A DNA stretch of 64,000 nt, taken from assembly GCF_963676325.1 (NCBI RefSeq), contig NZ_OY781099.1, positions 868,001 through 932,000 on the forward strand, given 5' to 3'. Numbering within the stretch: the stretch's first letter is position 1; each line of letters begins with the position of its first letter. Shown here one piece after another: positions 33,572 to 43,236 of the stretch. The DNA comes from an uncultured Bacteroides sp. (GTDB lineage: Bacteria; Bacteroidota; Bacteroidia; Bacteroidales; Bacteroidaceae). Below the pieces are notes generated by a model. That model saw only the letters and a list, made by a program, of their open reading frames with translations. It made no database searches and was not told where the DNA came from. The position numbers were made by a program, and so were the translations under genes.

Positions 33572-35203
33572 TTAATACCCGGCATTCTGAACTAGTTGCG
33601 GATTCATCCCTTTTACTTTTTCTGGAATAGGGAATACGGTAGTGTATCCGTTCTCTTCGTTTGGTAGTTGAGGGCGACTGCTGTATGCTCTTGTAAATTG
33701 GGCGAAGCGTATCAGGTCTTGTCGTCTCCACCCTTCCCAAGCTAATTCCAGTTGCCTTTCGGCTAGCAAATTCTCTAAAGTTGCTTTCCGGGCAGGTGCG
33801 GCAACACGATTACGAACCTCATTTAACTCTGCATCTCCGTTTTCACCATTGCGGACTTTGGCTTCGCTTTTCATCAGCAGTACATCTGCATAGCGGAACA
33901 AAACAATGTCATTCTCCATTAACTTACCGTCTTTTGTTCCCGTTGCGTCTACTTCATACTTCTTCATACGTGCACCCGCTGTTTTCTCATAAGGAGTATT
34001 TGAAACATCCAGAAGCACTTTCCAGGGGAAGTACTCCAATACTGTTCCGTTATCCAGCTTCACCACGTTTCCTTTCAGATCATACACGATTCCGGCAAAA
34101 TAGCATTTATCAAAACGAGGGTCTATTGTCTTTGTACCATAACCGAACGTATTGAGTGCCTCTATAGTAGCACTCGAACCGTTTTCGCCTCCAAGTCCGT
34201 AGGCTTTGGCATGGTTGTAATGACGGGAACGGAAAAGATACTGCATCTGGTTAGTATACATTGTTTTATTCATTGGGATAGTAAATATATTCTCATTAGA
34301 TGATTCATTGAATACTGCAAAGTTGCTTTCGTATTGTGTCTCTAGCTGGTATACCATTGCAGTGATCATATCACAATAGGTGGCTGTTGCTTGCCAGGCA
34401 TTCAAATGTTTACCATCCACTTCGAAGTAAATTGATTTTCCATCTGGATGTATATTGTCTGTCCAGCTATTATCTGTATATATCTCAGCATTTAAAGTTA
34501 GTTTTGCCAATAGAAAGTAAACCACCGGACGAGTCAGACGTCCGTAATAATCTCCGGGTTGGTTGCTGCGTGTTGCACTTAATAGGGGGGCGGTTGCCTG
34601 CAATTCTGCCACCACAAAGTCGAATATTTCTTTCCGTTCTTTCTGGACCACCTCTTTTATTGGGGTAGATGAAGACAGCACCAGTGGAACTCTTCCAAAC
34701 AAATCCATCAGATAATAATAGTACATGGCACGCATGGCACGTACTTCCGCTCGGTAAGCTGGCAGTTCGGCATCTGAATGTGTCTCTGCAAAACGGTCTA
34801 TATCCTCCAAAGATTTGTTGCAAAGATTCACCACTTTATAGAGATATTCCCATGTAGCCTGAATAGCATCATTATCCGTTCCCCATTTATGCAGAAACAA
34901 CCCTTGCCAGAAGCCGCCGTCATACCAGTCACCACCACGAGTAGGCATAATAGCCTCGTCTGTAGTAAATGTATTCAGGTCATATACTCCGCGTCCTGTA
35001 CCTTGTAACCCCTGACTGTCATTATATCCACCAACATACGTGTACAATGAAGCCACAGCATTGAGGTAGACATCTGAAAGTGTTTTGTAAGCTTCCTCTT
35101 CAGGTAGTTTGTCACGTGGAGTTTCTTCCAGAAATTTGTTGCATGCAGCAGATAGCATTATCAAAATAGCGCATGAGAAAACATAAATATACTGGCGTTT
35201 CAT
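33572..35203 (-). CDS. SusD/RagB-like lipoprotein of the second SusCD pair
   Basis: 543 residues from MKRQYIYVF; an ATG 15 bp upstream overlaps the SusC stop and lacks a proper signal. Lipobox LSAAC is followed by NKFLEETPRDKLPEE, typical SusD. Late motifs RYADVLLMKSEAKVRNGE and LLAERQLELAWEGWRRQDLIRF match RagB/SusD. It follows its SusC by 14 bp. No glycosidase, sulfatase or surface binding protein gene is adjacent in the operon, so the ligand cannot be told. Confidence 0.9.
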   Translation of the reverse strand: MKRQYIYVFSCAILIMLSAACNKFLEETPRDKLPEEEAYKTLSDVYLNAVASLYTYVGGYNDSQGLQGTGRGVYDLNTFTTDEAIMPTRGGDWYDGGFWQGLFLHKWGTDNDAIQATWEYLYKVVNLCNKSLEDIDRFAETHSDAELPAYRAEVRAMRAMYYYYLMDLFGRVPLVLSSSTPIKEVVQKERKEIFDFVVAELQATAPLLSATRSNQPGDYYGRLTRPVVYFLLAKLTLNAEIYTDNSWTDNIHPDGKSIYFEVDGKHLNAWQATATYCDMITAMVYQLETQYESNFAVFNESSNENIFTIPMNKTMYTNQMQYLFRSRHYNHAKAYGLGGENGSSATIEALNTFGYGTKTIDPRFDKCYFAGIVYDLKGNVVKLDNGTVLEYFPWKVLLDVSNTPYEKTAGARMKKYEVDATGTKDGKLMENDIVLFRYADVLLMKSEAKVRNGENGDAELNEVRNRVAAPARKATLENLLAERQLELAWEGWRRQDLIRFAQFTRAYSSRPQLPNEENGYTTVFPIPEKVKGMNPQLVQNAGY

Positions 35204-35217
35204 TTGAATTTCCTCCA

Positions 35218-37953
35218 TTAAAAATTAATATTCAATCCCAGCGTATAAGTCCTTGCCAACGGATATCCACGTTTGTCATCCAAACCAAGCGTATTATTCA
35301 CCGTTGAACTGTTAATCATGGGCGTAAGTCCGGAATATCCGGTAATAGTTCCCAGATTATTGACGGTAAACGCCAGGCGGAGAGACTGGATATACTTCTT
35401 TACTTTTTGTACAGGCACGTTCCATCCAACCGTTAGATAATCGAAATTAACGTAATCACCCCGTTCCAGCCAGTAATCTGTTGCCGTCTGGTCTTTGATG
35501 TTGCGTTGCGGAGCTTCTTTCATAACGTTATAATCCGGGAAAATATTCATATTCATATAAGTCAGTGAAGTACCGTTATAGATTTTATGCCCGAAAGCTC
35601 CGTTGATCTGTATTGAGATATCCCAACGCTTGTAACGTAAACTGATGTTAGACCCCAGCAAAGCTTTGGGTACCGCCTGTCCTGCCACATAACGATCTTC
35701 TCCGTCTTCCAGACTGATTCCTCCTCCGTTCAGGTCTGCGATATCATACACTGATCCGCCGTTGGAGCCAGTCACCAGCCCTTTGGAGTGCGGCAGGTAG
35801 AATACGCCCAACGGTTGTCCAACTACCTGATATACAATATTGTTATATCCTCCGTGAAATCCGGCACCGTTAAGACTTGCCAGACTTTTGTACTTAGAAG
35901 CCGAAATAACTTCTCCGTTGTAATAACCGCTCAATGAGAGCAGTTTGTTTTGCTGAAAAGTAATATTGGCGTTGATATTCAGTTCCATATCCTTGGCTTT
36001 CAGAGGCGTTATTCCAATTGCAATTTCTGTTCCGCTATTTCGCATAGAACCGATATTTGCCAATAATGTGTTGTAGGTGAAAGGAGGCACACTCACATTA
36101 TAAAGATAGAGCATGTCTTTTGTTTTTGACGTATAATAATTAGCCGAAAGTAACAAGCGGTTATCGAACAAAGCTACGTCAATTCCTGTATTGAAAGTAT
36201 GCTTTACTTCCCATTTCAAGTTTGGATTTGTATTCCGTATATCACCCAGCGATACCACAGAAGAAGATCCCACAGGAATAACTCCGTTGGGCTTTACCAG
36301 ATTCAGTGTTGTGTACGAATCAATTCCGCTCTGATTTCCTGCCAATCCGTATCCGATACGAAACTTCAGGTTATTTACCATCGGCAGGTGCTTCATGAAC
36401 TTCTCTTCGCTCACCACCCAGGCAGCCGAAAAAGAAGGAAAGAATCCCCATTTATGATTTTTTCCAAATTTGGAAGAGGCATCTGCACGTGTATTAACAG
36501 TAAGAATATAACGATCAGTAAACGTATAATTAAAGCGTCCTAGAAATGATATCAGACCAGGATTCTCATAATAGGAATTTGTTCCTTCCCACAAACGGAT
36601 TGCTCCTGCCTGCAAGTTGTTGTACCCAAATAGGTCTGTGCTGAAATTCGTCACTGTGGTGTAGAAACCGGTGTATGTTTCTTTTTGCAATTCAGCCAGT
36701 ACCAGTGCATCGAAGAAATGTTTTTTCCAGTTCTTTTTGTAGGTTAGCATCATGTTACCAAGCAATGACTCCTTTTTTCGTGTTCCTTTATAAGCTTGTC
36801 CGTGTGCCCATACTGAGGTAGGGAGATATTGTGAGTTCTCCACAATATTATTGGTGTACGCACCAAACATTGCCAGTTTCCAGTTTTCGGACAGGTGGAA
36901 TGTCAGTCGGGCATGACCACTGATATGCGAAGTAGCATCATCATCTTTCACCTCCATCCAAGCCAATGGATTAGTAATCTGGCTGGCATTCGTGATCATG
37001 TCCCAGGAGTCTGTTTCCGGGTTCTTATGATTGGGGAAAGTAGGATTGAAAGTGGCTGCCGAATAGAATGTCTTTTGATAATCGAATAAATTCCGATTCT
37101 TCTGAACAGAGCCAAACATTCCCAGGTCACATTTTATAAAACCGTCGAAAACTTCCTGCGTCATGTTCATATTGGAAGTCAGAATCTTCATATCTTCGTT
37201 CAAAATCACTCCTTGGCGGTTCATAAACCCCACTGAAACGCGATAGCTGGAAGCCTGAGTTCCCCCATAGAAAGCGACGTTATGATTTTGCTGCAGTCCG
37301 GTTTGCTCTATTTCTTTCTGAAAATCAGTACTGTTGCCTTTATCCAGAATGGAAATGTTCCGGTCGAGCGCCATATTCCGGAATTCATCGGCAGAAAGCA
37401 TTTTCAGATTCTTATAGACTGAGGCAATACCGAAACTGCTATTATAGCTCACTCTTGTCTTGTCACTGATTCCTTTCTTCGTTGTTACTTCGATTACGCC
37501 AGAGGCACCGCGCGAACCGTACTGTGCTGTTTCGGAAGCATCTTTCAAGATGGTGAAGCTCTCTATATCAGTAGGATAAATAGAAGCAAGCATACTTAAA
37601 TCACCGAAAACACCATCTACAATAATCAACGGATCATTTCCGCTGGTTAATGAGGTTGTGCCACGTAACCGCACAGCATCCAAAGCTGCCGGGCTGTTTG
37701 TTCCACGCTGAATAGTTAATCCGGGAACTCGCCCACGTATAGCGTCCAAAGGGCTTGTTATTTGTTCCCTGTTCATCTGTATCTCCGTAATTTTCTCTAC
37801 AGAGCCCGAAACATTCTTTAGCTTTCCGGTAGCATATCCTACCGTAATCAATGAGTCGGACGGAAAAACATCTGCCTTCTGCGCTATTGATGTATCTGGA
37901 TAGATAGATAACAGACAGATACTTAAAATCCACCATTTGTAGTGTTGTGCCAT
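35218..37953 (-). CDS. Short SusC-like TonB-dependent transporter lacking the N-terminal beta domain
   Basis: 911 residues, about 120 fewer than the first SusC in the window. The signal peptide ends near SIAQ. It then goes almost straight into a TonB-box-like stretch (DSLITVGYATGKLKNVSGSV) and the plug (GRVPGLTIQRGTNSPAALDA), without the CarboxypepD_reg-like domain. The beta barrel ends TYTLGLNINF, aromatic at the C-terminus. It pairs with the SusD-like gene just downstream. The missing domain does not affect the barrel. Substrate unknown. Confidence 0.88.
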   Translation of the reverse strand: MAQHYKWWILSICLLSIYPDTSIAQKADVFPSDSLITVGYATGKLKNVSGSVEKITEIQMNREQITSPLDAIRGRVPGLTIQRGTNSPAALDAVRLRGTTSLTSGNDPLIIVDGVFGDLSMLASIYPTDIESFTILKDASETAQYGSRGASGVIEVTTKKGISDKTRVSYNSSFGIASVYKNLKMLSADEFRNMALDRNISILDKGNSTDFQKEIEQTGLQQNHNVAFYGGTQASSYRVSVGFMNRQGVILNEDMKILTSNMNMTQEVFDGFIKCDLGMFGSVQKNRNLFDYQKTFYSAATFNPTFPNHKNPETDSWDMITNASQITNPLAWMEVKDDDATSHISGHARLTFHLSENWKLAMFGAYTNNIVENSQYLPTSVWAHGQAYKGTRKKESLLGNMMLTYKKNWKKHFFDALVLAELQKETYTGFYTTVTNFSTDLFGYNNLQAGAIRLWEGTNSYYENPGLISFLGRFNYTFTDRYILTVNTRADASSKFGKNHKWGFFPSFSAAWVVSEEKFMKHLPMVNNLKFRIGYGLAGNQSGIDSYTTLNLVKPNGVIPVGSSSVVSLGDIRNTNPNLKWEVKHTFNTGIDVALFDNRLLLSANYYTSKTKDMLYLYNVSVPPFTYNTLLANIGSMRNSGTEIAIGITPLKAKDMELNINANITFQQNKLLSLSGYYNGEVISASKYKSLASLNGAGFHGGYNNIVYQVVGQPLGVFYLPHSKGLVTGSNGGSVYDIADLNGGGISLEDGEDRYVAGQAVPKALLGSNISLRYKRWDISIQINGAFGHKIYNGTSLTYMNMNIFPDYNVMKEAPQRNIKDQTATDYWLERGDYVNFDYLTVGWNVPVQKVKKYIQSLRLAFTVNNLGTITGYSGLTPMINSSTVNNTLGLDDKRGYPLARTYTLGLNINF

Positions 37954-38064
37954 GAGTCCTGATTTTAAGGAATGATATTGTTATAACAAATGAAACCTTA
38001 TATATGCTCAATTATATTAGTTATATTTCTGTGTTGAAATCTGTAACGATCATTGAAAATTGAT

Positions 38065-38072
38065 TATATTTG
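38065..38072 (+). promoter_or_regulatory. Promoter -7 box of the GNAT gene
   Basis: TATATTTG at 38065-38072 fits TAnnTTTG, 23 bp before the ATG. No matching TTTG was seen at the expected upstream distance. Confidence 0.4.
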
Positions 38073-38095
38073 GGTGGACTAAGAAATGAAAGATT

Positions 38096-38398
38096 ATGAA
38101 GATAGAACATGATAAAGAAAGAAGAACTTTCCAAACTGTGGTTGATGGTGTAACCGCCTATTTATCTTATCGGCTATTAGACGGCGGTTTAGATATCCGC
38201 CATACTATTGTTCCCGATGAAATAGGGGGTAGGGGGATAGCTTCTGCTTTGGTAAAGGCAGCTTACGATTATGCTCTGGAAAATGGGTATAAGCCTGTGG
38301 CTACTTGTTCGTATGCAGTGGTGTGGCTTCAAAGGCATCCGGAATATAATGGTAAAATAGGAAATGATTTTGGTGGAGAAGGTACCTGTGCGTTATGA
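38096..38398 (+). CDS. Small GNAT acetyltransferase (YjdJ/CG type)
   Basis: 100 residues. The central VPDEIGGRGIASALVKAAYDYALENG contains the acetyl-CoA pyrophosphate loop G-G-R-G-I-A of the small Acetyltransf_CG family. The tail TCSYAVVWLQRHPEY is conserved in the family. Such proteins transfer acetyl groups to small amines or proteins, with the substrate unknown here. It is a single-gene unit, divergent from the SusC-like gene, with a terminator just downstream. Confidence 0.88.
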   Translation: MKIEHDKERRTFQTVVDGVTAYLSYRLLDGGLDIRHTIVPDEIGGRGIASALVKAAYDYALENGYKPVATCSYAVVWLQRHPEYNGKIGNDFGGEGTCAL

Positions 38399-38419
38399 AC
38401 TATAGAAAATAGAAAACAA

Positions 38420-38456
38420 AAAAGCTACCCGGAACTCAATATTCCAGATAGCTTTT
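38420..38456 (+). terminator. Terminator after the GNAT gene
   Basis: AAAAGCTA (38420-38427) pairs with TAGCTTTT (38449-38456), with an inner GGAA/TTCC stem, followed by T residues. It lies 21 bp past the stop and may also work for the reverse strand. Confidence 0.75.
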
Positions 38457-38476
38457 TATTAAGGTATGTTTATCTC

Positions 38477-38605
38477 TTAAAACTTATGAGAATTTAGGTT
38501 CTTGTCAACCAACATTCTGTCCACTGCTTTCAGGTCGAACTTCACTTTGTGCTTAGCCTTTAATTTCAGGATAAACAGATCTGTTGTGCCTTCGTTACTT
38601 TGTTT
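38477..38605 (-). pseudogene. Coding-like remnant downstream of the GH2 gene
   Basis: One reverse-strand frame stays open for 42 codons between a TGA at 38606-38608 and a TAA at 38477-38479, reading EGTTDLFILKLKAKHKVKFD. It overlaps the last codons of the GH2 gene in another frame and has no start codon. It may be a frameshifted C-terminal extension of the GH2 protein or the tail of another gene. Family not recognised. Confidence 0.3.
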
Positions 38606-40868
38606 TCAACACTATTGTTGAACTATAAGCTTTTGTCTTTACCGTAAGCTTAGCATTTCCCCTCTTCTTGGTGCTACGAACGGCGCAGATTGCACGTCCT
38701 TTCCACGCCTTACATTGAGGGGTAACATAAGGCTCCATGTCCTTCATATCGGCAGTACCTGTGGCAAGAATTTGTACAGGACCAGTGACAGAGAATTGGA
38801 GTTCGTCTGAGGCATCAGGTACAGGAATACCATTCTTGTCGAGCAGCTGTACTTCTACCCACACGATGTCCTGACCATCAGCTTTCATCTTAGTAGCTGT
38901 TGGGGTAAGACGTAGTTGTGTGGCTTCTCCTGATGTTTGAAGTGTCTGGGAGGATTCTGCTATCTCTTTGCCATTGCTATCCACTCCTACAGAGCGAAGT
39001 GTGCCTGGAGCATAGTTGAGCGTGAATATGGCTTTAAACTCTTCAGAACGGGTTGTTTGCTTTTCACCAATCAACTGATCATTATAATAGAGGCGCACCT
39101 TGGGATAACGAGAGTAAATTTCCACATCAATAGCCTTTCCTTCGTGTCCCTTCCAGTTCCATGATTCCCATGTGGGCCAAACTGACCAAGAGGTCTCCTT
39201 GAACTCACCAATATAACCCTGAGGCTCTTTTACTGCCATGTAGAGTGAAGGTTTGTCAGACCAAAGAATCTCGCGGTAATGAGAGATAGGTTTGCGCCAA
39301 CCGGTAACGTCTATGTCGCCACAGTAGGCACCATGCCAAGGGAAGTGGTCACCCTGCCAATTCTCGCCCTGGTTCTCGCCCTTATAGTGCCAAGCACCGA
39401 TGCTGCTTTCGCCAACATAATCCAAAGCAGTCCACACGAAGTCACCAATAATATAAGGATGGTCTGCCACCGTTTTCCAGTTTGAGAAGGCGTGACGAGG
39501 GAAGGATTCTGTCTGCCACATTATTCTCTTAGGTACTCTCGCGTGGTCGCTCTCTGCCTTGTTTATCATGTAGTTATAACCTGTAATATCAAGTGTTGCT
39601 GCAAGCGGATCGTAGATTTCCCAATCACTGTCCCAAGCTGCCAGTGCCTGTGTGACAGGACGTGTAGGATCGAGCTCGCGCATACGATCGGCAAGTTTCT
39701 TCGAGGTCATGACAACCTCCAGCTTCTTGCGCTCAATAACCTCATTGCCATTGCTCCAACTGATGATGCTTGGATGGTTGCGGTCACGCAGTACGAGAGC
39801 ATCAACATCGCTCTTCCACCACTGATCGATGAGTGTGTGGTAGTCGTACTTGTTCTTCTCGTCACGCCATCCGTCAAACGCCTCGTCAATGACCATAAGT
39901 CCTATGTGGTCGCAGGCACGAAGGAACTCTGGAGCAGGAGCATTGTGCGAAGTGCGTACGGCATTGAATCCGGCACGCTTCATCAGTTCAGCCTTTCGCC
40001 ATTCAGCCTTGTCATAAGCCGCAGCACCCAGAATGCCATTGTCGTGATGAATGCAACCACCGTTTATCTTCACTGTCTTGCCGTTAAGAAGGAATCCCTT
40101 TTCTACTGAGAATTCTATGGTTCTGAAACCATGCTCTACGGTGAGGTCGCCCACCTTTATATCATAGAGCACAGGATGTTCAGGACTCCAGAGATCCACA
40201 CTACGGTAGGTACGCAGTTCGTCAGCTCTTCCCTCGTAAGATATTCTTACTACAGCAGAGTCGGCCTTCGTACCATCGGCAGAGATGCCATACACCTTAT
40301 CCGTACGGACAAAGAGTTTCCAAGGGTCATTGATATGGTTCATCACTCGCTCCTCGAGCCACACATGGCGATAGATGCCACTGCCCGAATACCAACGACT
40401 GTTCTTTTGCTGGGCATTGTCGACGCGCACAGCAACCGTATTCTTTTTGCCGTTGAGGAGATGGTCGGTGATATCTACATAGAACGAACTATAGCCGTAA
40501 GGATGACCTCCAGCAAGCTGACCGTTGACGTACACCTGAGAGTTCATGTAGACGCCTTCGAAGTAAAGCAATACCTGCTTTCCTTTGGCTGATGCAGGAA
40601 CCGTAAACTGCTTTCTATACCATCCAATGCCGGTAGGAAGGTATCCTCCGTCGCCACCCACGGGGTTGGTTGCGTCAAACTTTCCTTCTATACTCCAGTC
40701 ATGGGGTAAGGTAAGGCTACGCCATTGGCTGTCATCATAAACTGCTTGGGATGCCAGTGAGTCATTACCAAGGTTGAAACGCCACTCATCGTCAAAGAGA
40801 GTGCGGTTTTGTGCTGATGCAGAGGCAATGCAAAGCAATACACACAGATTTAAAAAGAATCTTTTCAT
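38595..40868 (-). CDS. GH2 beta-galactosidase-like glycoside hydrolase, secreted
   Basis: 757 residues. The signal peptide ends SASAQ (20). Domains in order: GH2 sugar-binding (about 25-175), a shortened immunoglobulin-like domain (about 180-255), the TIM barrel with WSNGNEVIERKK (acid/base Glu376) and IMWQTESFPRH (nucleophile Glu454), then DUF4982-like and Ig-like C-terminal domains. It probably acts in the periplasm on beta-galactosides. It begins 16 bp after mnmE ends, so it may share that transcript. The second domain looks about 30-40 residues short, and base composition is more G+C rich than the neighbours, suggesting transfer. Confidence 0.85.
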   Translation of the reverse strand: MKRFFLNLCVLLCIASASAQNRTLFDDEWRFNLGNDSLASQAVYDDSQWRSLTLPHDWSIEGKFDATNPVGGDGGYLPTGIGWYRKQFTVPASAKGKQVLLYFEGVYMNSQVYVNGQLAGGHPYGYSSFYVDITDHLLNGKKNTVAVRVDNAQQKNSRWYSGSGIYRHVWLEERVMNHINDPWKLFVRTDKVYGISADGTKADSAVVRISYEGRADELRTYRSVDLWSPEHPVLYDIKVGDLTVEHGFRTIEFSVEKGFLLNGKTVKINGGCIHHDNGILGAAAYDKAEWRKAELMKRAGFNAVRTSHNAPAPEFLRACDHIGLMVIDEAFDGWRDEKNKYDYHTLIDQWWKSDVDALVLRDRNHPSIISWSNGNEVIERKKLEVVMTSKKLADRMRELDPTRPVTQALAAWDSDWEIYDPLAATLDITGYNYMINKAESDHARVPKRIMWQTESFPRHAFSNWKTVADHPYIIGDFVWTALDYVGESSIGAWHYKGENQGENWQGDHFPWHGAYCGDIDVTGWRKPISHYREILWSDKPSLYMAVKEPQGYIGEFKETSWSVWPTWESWNWKGHEGKAIDVEIYSRYPKVRLYYNDQLIGEKQTTRSEEFKAIFTLNYAPGTLRSVGVDSNGKEIAESSQTLQTSGEATQLRLTPTATKMKADGQDIVWVEVQLLDKNGIPVPDASDELQFSVTGPVQILATGTADMKDMEPYVTPQCKAWKGRAICAVRSTKKRGNAKLTVKTKAYSSTIVLKTK

Positions 40869-40884
40869 GTTATACTATTTTGTT

Positions 40885-42276
40885 TTATTTACCGATACAA
40901 AAATGCGAGAAGATATTTCCTAAAATCTCATCATTAGAAATAGTTCCGGTAATCTCTCCTAAATAGTGCATACACTCACGGATATCCTGTGAAAGGAAAT
41001 CGCCTGAAATATTATTATGTAAACCATCCTTTACACGATGGATTGCTTCCAGTGCGTGGGTGAGAGCTTCGTAATGACGAATGTTGGTTACAATTACATC
41101 ATTCTGAGTTACACTTGGAAGGTTGGCTGTTTTTACAAGTAAATCTTCTAACTCAATTGTCTTTACACGGTTCTTTGCGGAAATAAAGATATGAGTGGAT
41201 TTGTGCCTGGTAGCCAGCTTCTCCAAATCGTTTTTCTGCTCTTCAGTGATGAGGTCGCTTTTGTTGAACACCATAATTAGCTGCTTGCTTTTACATTTTG
41301 GTTTGATTTTGGCAGCCAACTGTTCTATCTGTTCGTGACTGTCGGTTGCGGCAATCATGCAGAGTACTATTTCTGCCTGATCGAGTTTGAGGAAGGTTCG
41401 CTCAATGCCGATGGTCTCTATTTTATCATGTGTTTCGCGGATACCAGCGGTGTCGATAAAGCGGAACAGGGTTCCTTTGATGGTAATGGTATCTTCTATC
41501 ACATCGCGGGTGGTGCCGTGAATATCACTGACAATAGCTTTCTCTTCGTTGAGCAACACATTGAGTAGTGTGGATTTTCCTGCATTAGTCTCTCCGATAA
41601 TGGCTACGGGAATACCGTTCTTTATGGCATTACCCACATTGAAGGAATCGGCAAGGCGTGCAATTACATACTCTATGTTTTCCGTCAGTTTAAGAAGTGC
41701 GTCGCGGTTTGCAAATTCCACATCTTCTTCACTGAAATCGAGTTCCAGCTCTACCATGGAAACAAAGTTGAGCAGTTGAGTGCGAAGATCGGTAAGCTCT
41801 TTGCTGAATCCGCCACGCATCTGACTCATGGCAAGACGATGAGTGGCAGCTGAAGAGGAGGCGATAAGATCGGCTACTGCTTCGGCCTGACTGAGATCCA
41901 TCTTTCCATTGAGGAAAGCACGTTGGGTGAACTCTCCCGGAAGGGCGGAACGGCAACCTTTCTCTATGAGCAGTTGCATAACCTGTTGCAGAATATAGGA
42001 TGAACCGTGACACGAAATTTCTGTGGAATTCTCACCGGTGTAAGAGTGCGGGGCGCGGAAAAGGCTGACCAGCACTTCGTCTATCACTTCCTCGTCCTTG
42101 CATATCCGTCCGAAGGTGAGGGTGTAAGCTTCCTTTCCCTGCAGTTTGGTTCTTTCCTGTATGGGGACAAATATGGAACTGGTTATGTCAATGGCATCGG
42201 GGCCTGAGACTCTGATTATTCCAATAGCGCCTCCTTGAGCGGTGGCTATTGCACAGATTGTATCTTGATTTATCAT
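40885..42276 (-). CDS. mnmE: tRNA modification GTPase MnmE
   Basis: 463 residues, full length. The N-terminal folate-binding domain starts DTICAIATAQGGAIGIIRVSG. The G domain has GETNAGKSTLLN (G1, about 229), GTTRDVIED (G2), DTAGIRET (G3) and NKSD (G4). It ends with CIGK, the conserved catalytic cysteine (460). With MnmG it makes the 5-carboxymethylaminomethyl modification of wobble uridine in tRNA. It follows the nucleoside phosphorylase gene by 4 bp, so they are co-transcribed. Confidence 0.97.
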   Translation of the reverse strand: MINQDTICAIATAQGGAIGIIRVSGPDAIDITSSIFVPIQERTKLQGKEAYTLTFGRICKDEEVIDEVLVSLFRAPHSYTGENSTEISCHGSSYILQQVMQLLIEKGCRSALPGEFTQRAFLNGKMDLSQAEAVADLIASSSAATHRLAMSQMRGGFSKELTDLRTQLLNFVSMVELELDFSEEDVEFANRDALLKLTENIEYVIARLADSFNVGNAIKNGIPVAIIGETNAGKSTLLNVLLNEEKAIVSDIHGTTRDVIEDTITIKGTLFRFIDTAGIRETHDKIETIGIERTFLKLDQAEIVLCMIAATDSHEQIEQLAAKIKPKCKSKQLIMVFNKSDLITEEQKNDLEKLATRHKSTHIFISAKNRVKTIELEDLLVKTANLPSVTQNDVIVTNIRHYEALTHALEAIHRVKDGLHNNISGDFLSQDIRECMHYLGEITGTISNDEILGNIFSHFCIGK

Positions 42277-42280
42277 CTTT

Positions 42281-43150
42281 TTAAATTCTATCCAGTACGG
42301 TTTTAATTAATGTGTCGATGGAGTTCTTGTATCCGGTATTTGCTTCTTTGATAAGGCGGTTGGCTATAACCATGCATACGGTCATAGCTTTGTGTCCCAT
42401 CAGTTTGGCTAGTCCGGCAAGGGCAGAACTTTCCATTTCGAAATTGGTAATCTTGAAACCGTTATATTCAAATGATTCTACTTTTTCGTTTTGTTGTGGA
42501 TCGGCTAGTGGAACGCGAAGTTCTCGTCCTTGCGGTCCGAAAAATCCTCCGGCGGCAATGGTTACTCCGTTCACCATGTCTCCCTGGTTAATGCGGGCAA
42601 TAAGTTCGGCATTGGCATCTATCACATAAGGGGCGCAGAGTAGGGGAGACCAGTTCATGTGTTTCTTGAATGCTTCTTCAAAAGCAAGGTCACATGCTCC
42701 ATTTCTTCCTGCGTAGAAATTGAGCAGTCCGTCGAACCCGATTGATTTCTGTGAACAGATGAATGTTCCTACCGGTGTGTTGGGTTGAAGTCCGCCACAG
42801 GTACCTATACGTACAAGTTCCAGTTGTCGGAACTCTTTTTTCTCTTCGCGGCTTTTAAAATCTATGTTGGCTAGTGCGTCAAGTTCATTGATCACAATAT
42901 CTATATTATCGCAACCTATTCCGGTAGAAAGAACGGTAATTCGTTTTCCTTTGTAGCTTCCGGTGATTGTTCTGAATTCTCTGCTTTCCACCTCGCACTC
43001 TTTACTTTCAAAGTGAGCGGCCACGGTGGCTACTCTGCCCGGATCGCCAACCAATATTACTTTGTCTGCCAGTTGTTCCGGTTTCAGATGCAGGTGAAAA
43101 ACTGATCCGTCCGGGTTGATAATGAGTTCTGATTCAGCAAAATATTTCAT
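42281..43150 (-). CDS. Nucleoside phosphorylase (uridine phosphorylase family)
   Basis: 289 residues. VILVGDPGRVATVAAHF near the start is the family's phosphate-binding GDPxR motif. TGIGCDNIDIVINEL and RIGTCGGLQPNTPVGTF match PNP/UDP family motifs, and ITNFEMESSALAGLAKL carries the Glu-Met-Glu ribose-binding motif. It would split uridine or another nucleoside with phosphate to base and ribose-1-phosphate. It lies 4 bp before mnmE. The nucleoside preference cannot be read from the sequence alone; uridine is the best family guess. Confidence 0.85.
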   Translation of the reverse strand: MKYFAESELIINPDGSVFHLHLKPEQLADKVILVGDPGRVATVAAHFESKECEVESREFRTITGSYKGKRITVLSTGIGCDNIDIVINELDALANIDFKSREEKKEFRQLELVRIGTCGGLQPNTPVGTFICSQKSIGFDGLLNFYAGRNGACDLAFEEAFKKHMNWSPLLCAPYVIDANAELIARINQGDMVNGVTIAAGGFFGPQGRELRVPLADPQQNEKVESFEYNGFKITNFEMESSALAGLAKLMGHKAMTVCMVIANRLIKEANTGYKNSIDTLIKTVLDRI

Positions 43151-43184
43151 ATTGTTTCTATTTTAGGTCAATATATAAAAGAAA

Positions 43185-43218
43185 TGTTGCCATAGCTGAG
43201 AGTACAACAATGGCAACA
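43185..43218 (-). terminator. Terminator after floA
   Basis: TGTTGCCAT (43185-43193) pairs exactly with ATGGCAACA (43210-43218). On the reverse strand it follows the floA stop by 18 bp and is succeeded by a T-rich run. Confidence 0.7.
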
Positions 43219-43236
43219 CTATAAAGCTATCGGATT

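Noticed and set aside
33781..34155. 124-residue forward ORF in the SusD-like gene
   Set aside because: Antisense to a well supported SusD; no start context or family.
39492..40109. 205-residue forward ORF inside the GH2 gene
   Set aside because: It is fully antisense to GH2, which has clear catalytic motifs; the forward ORF has no recognisable family.
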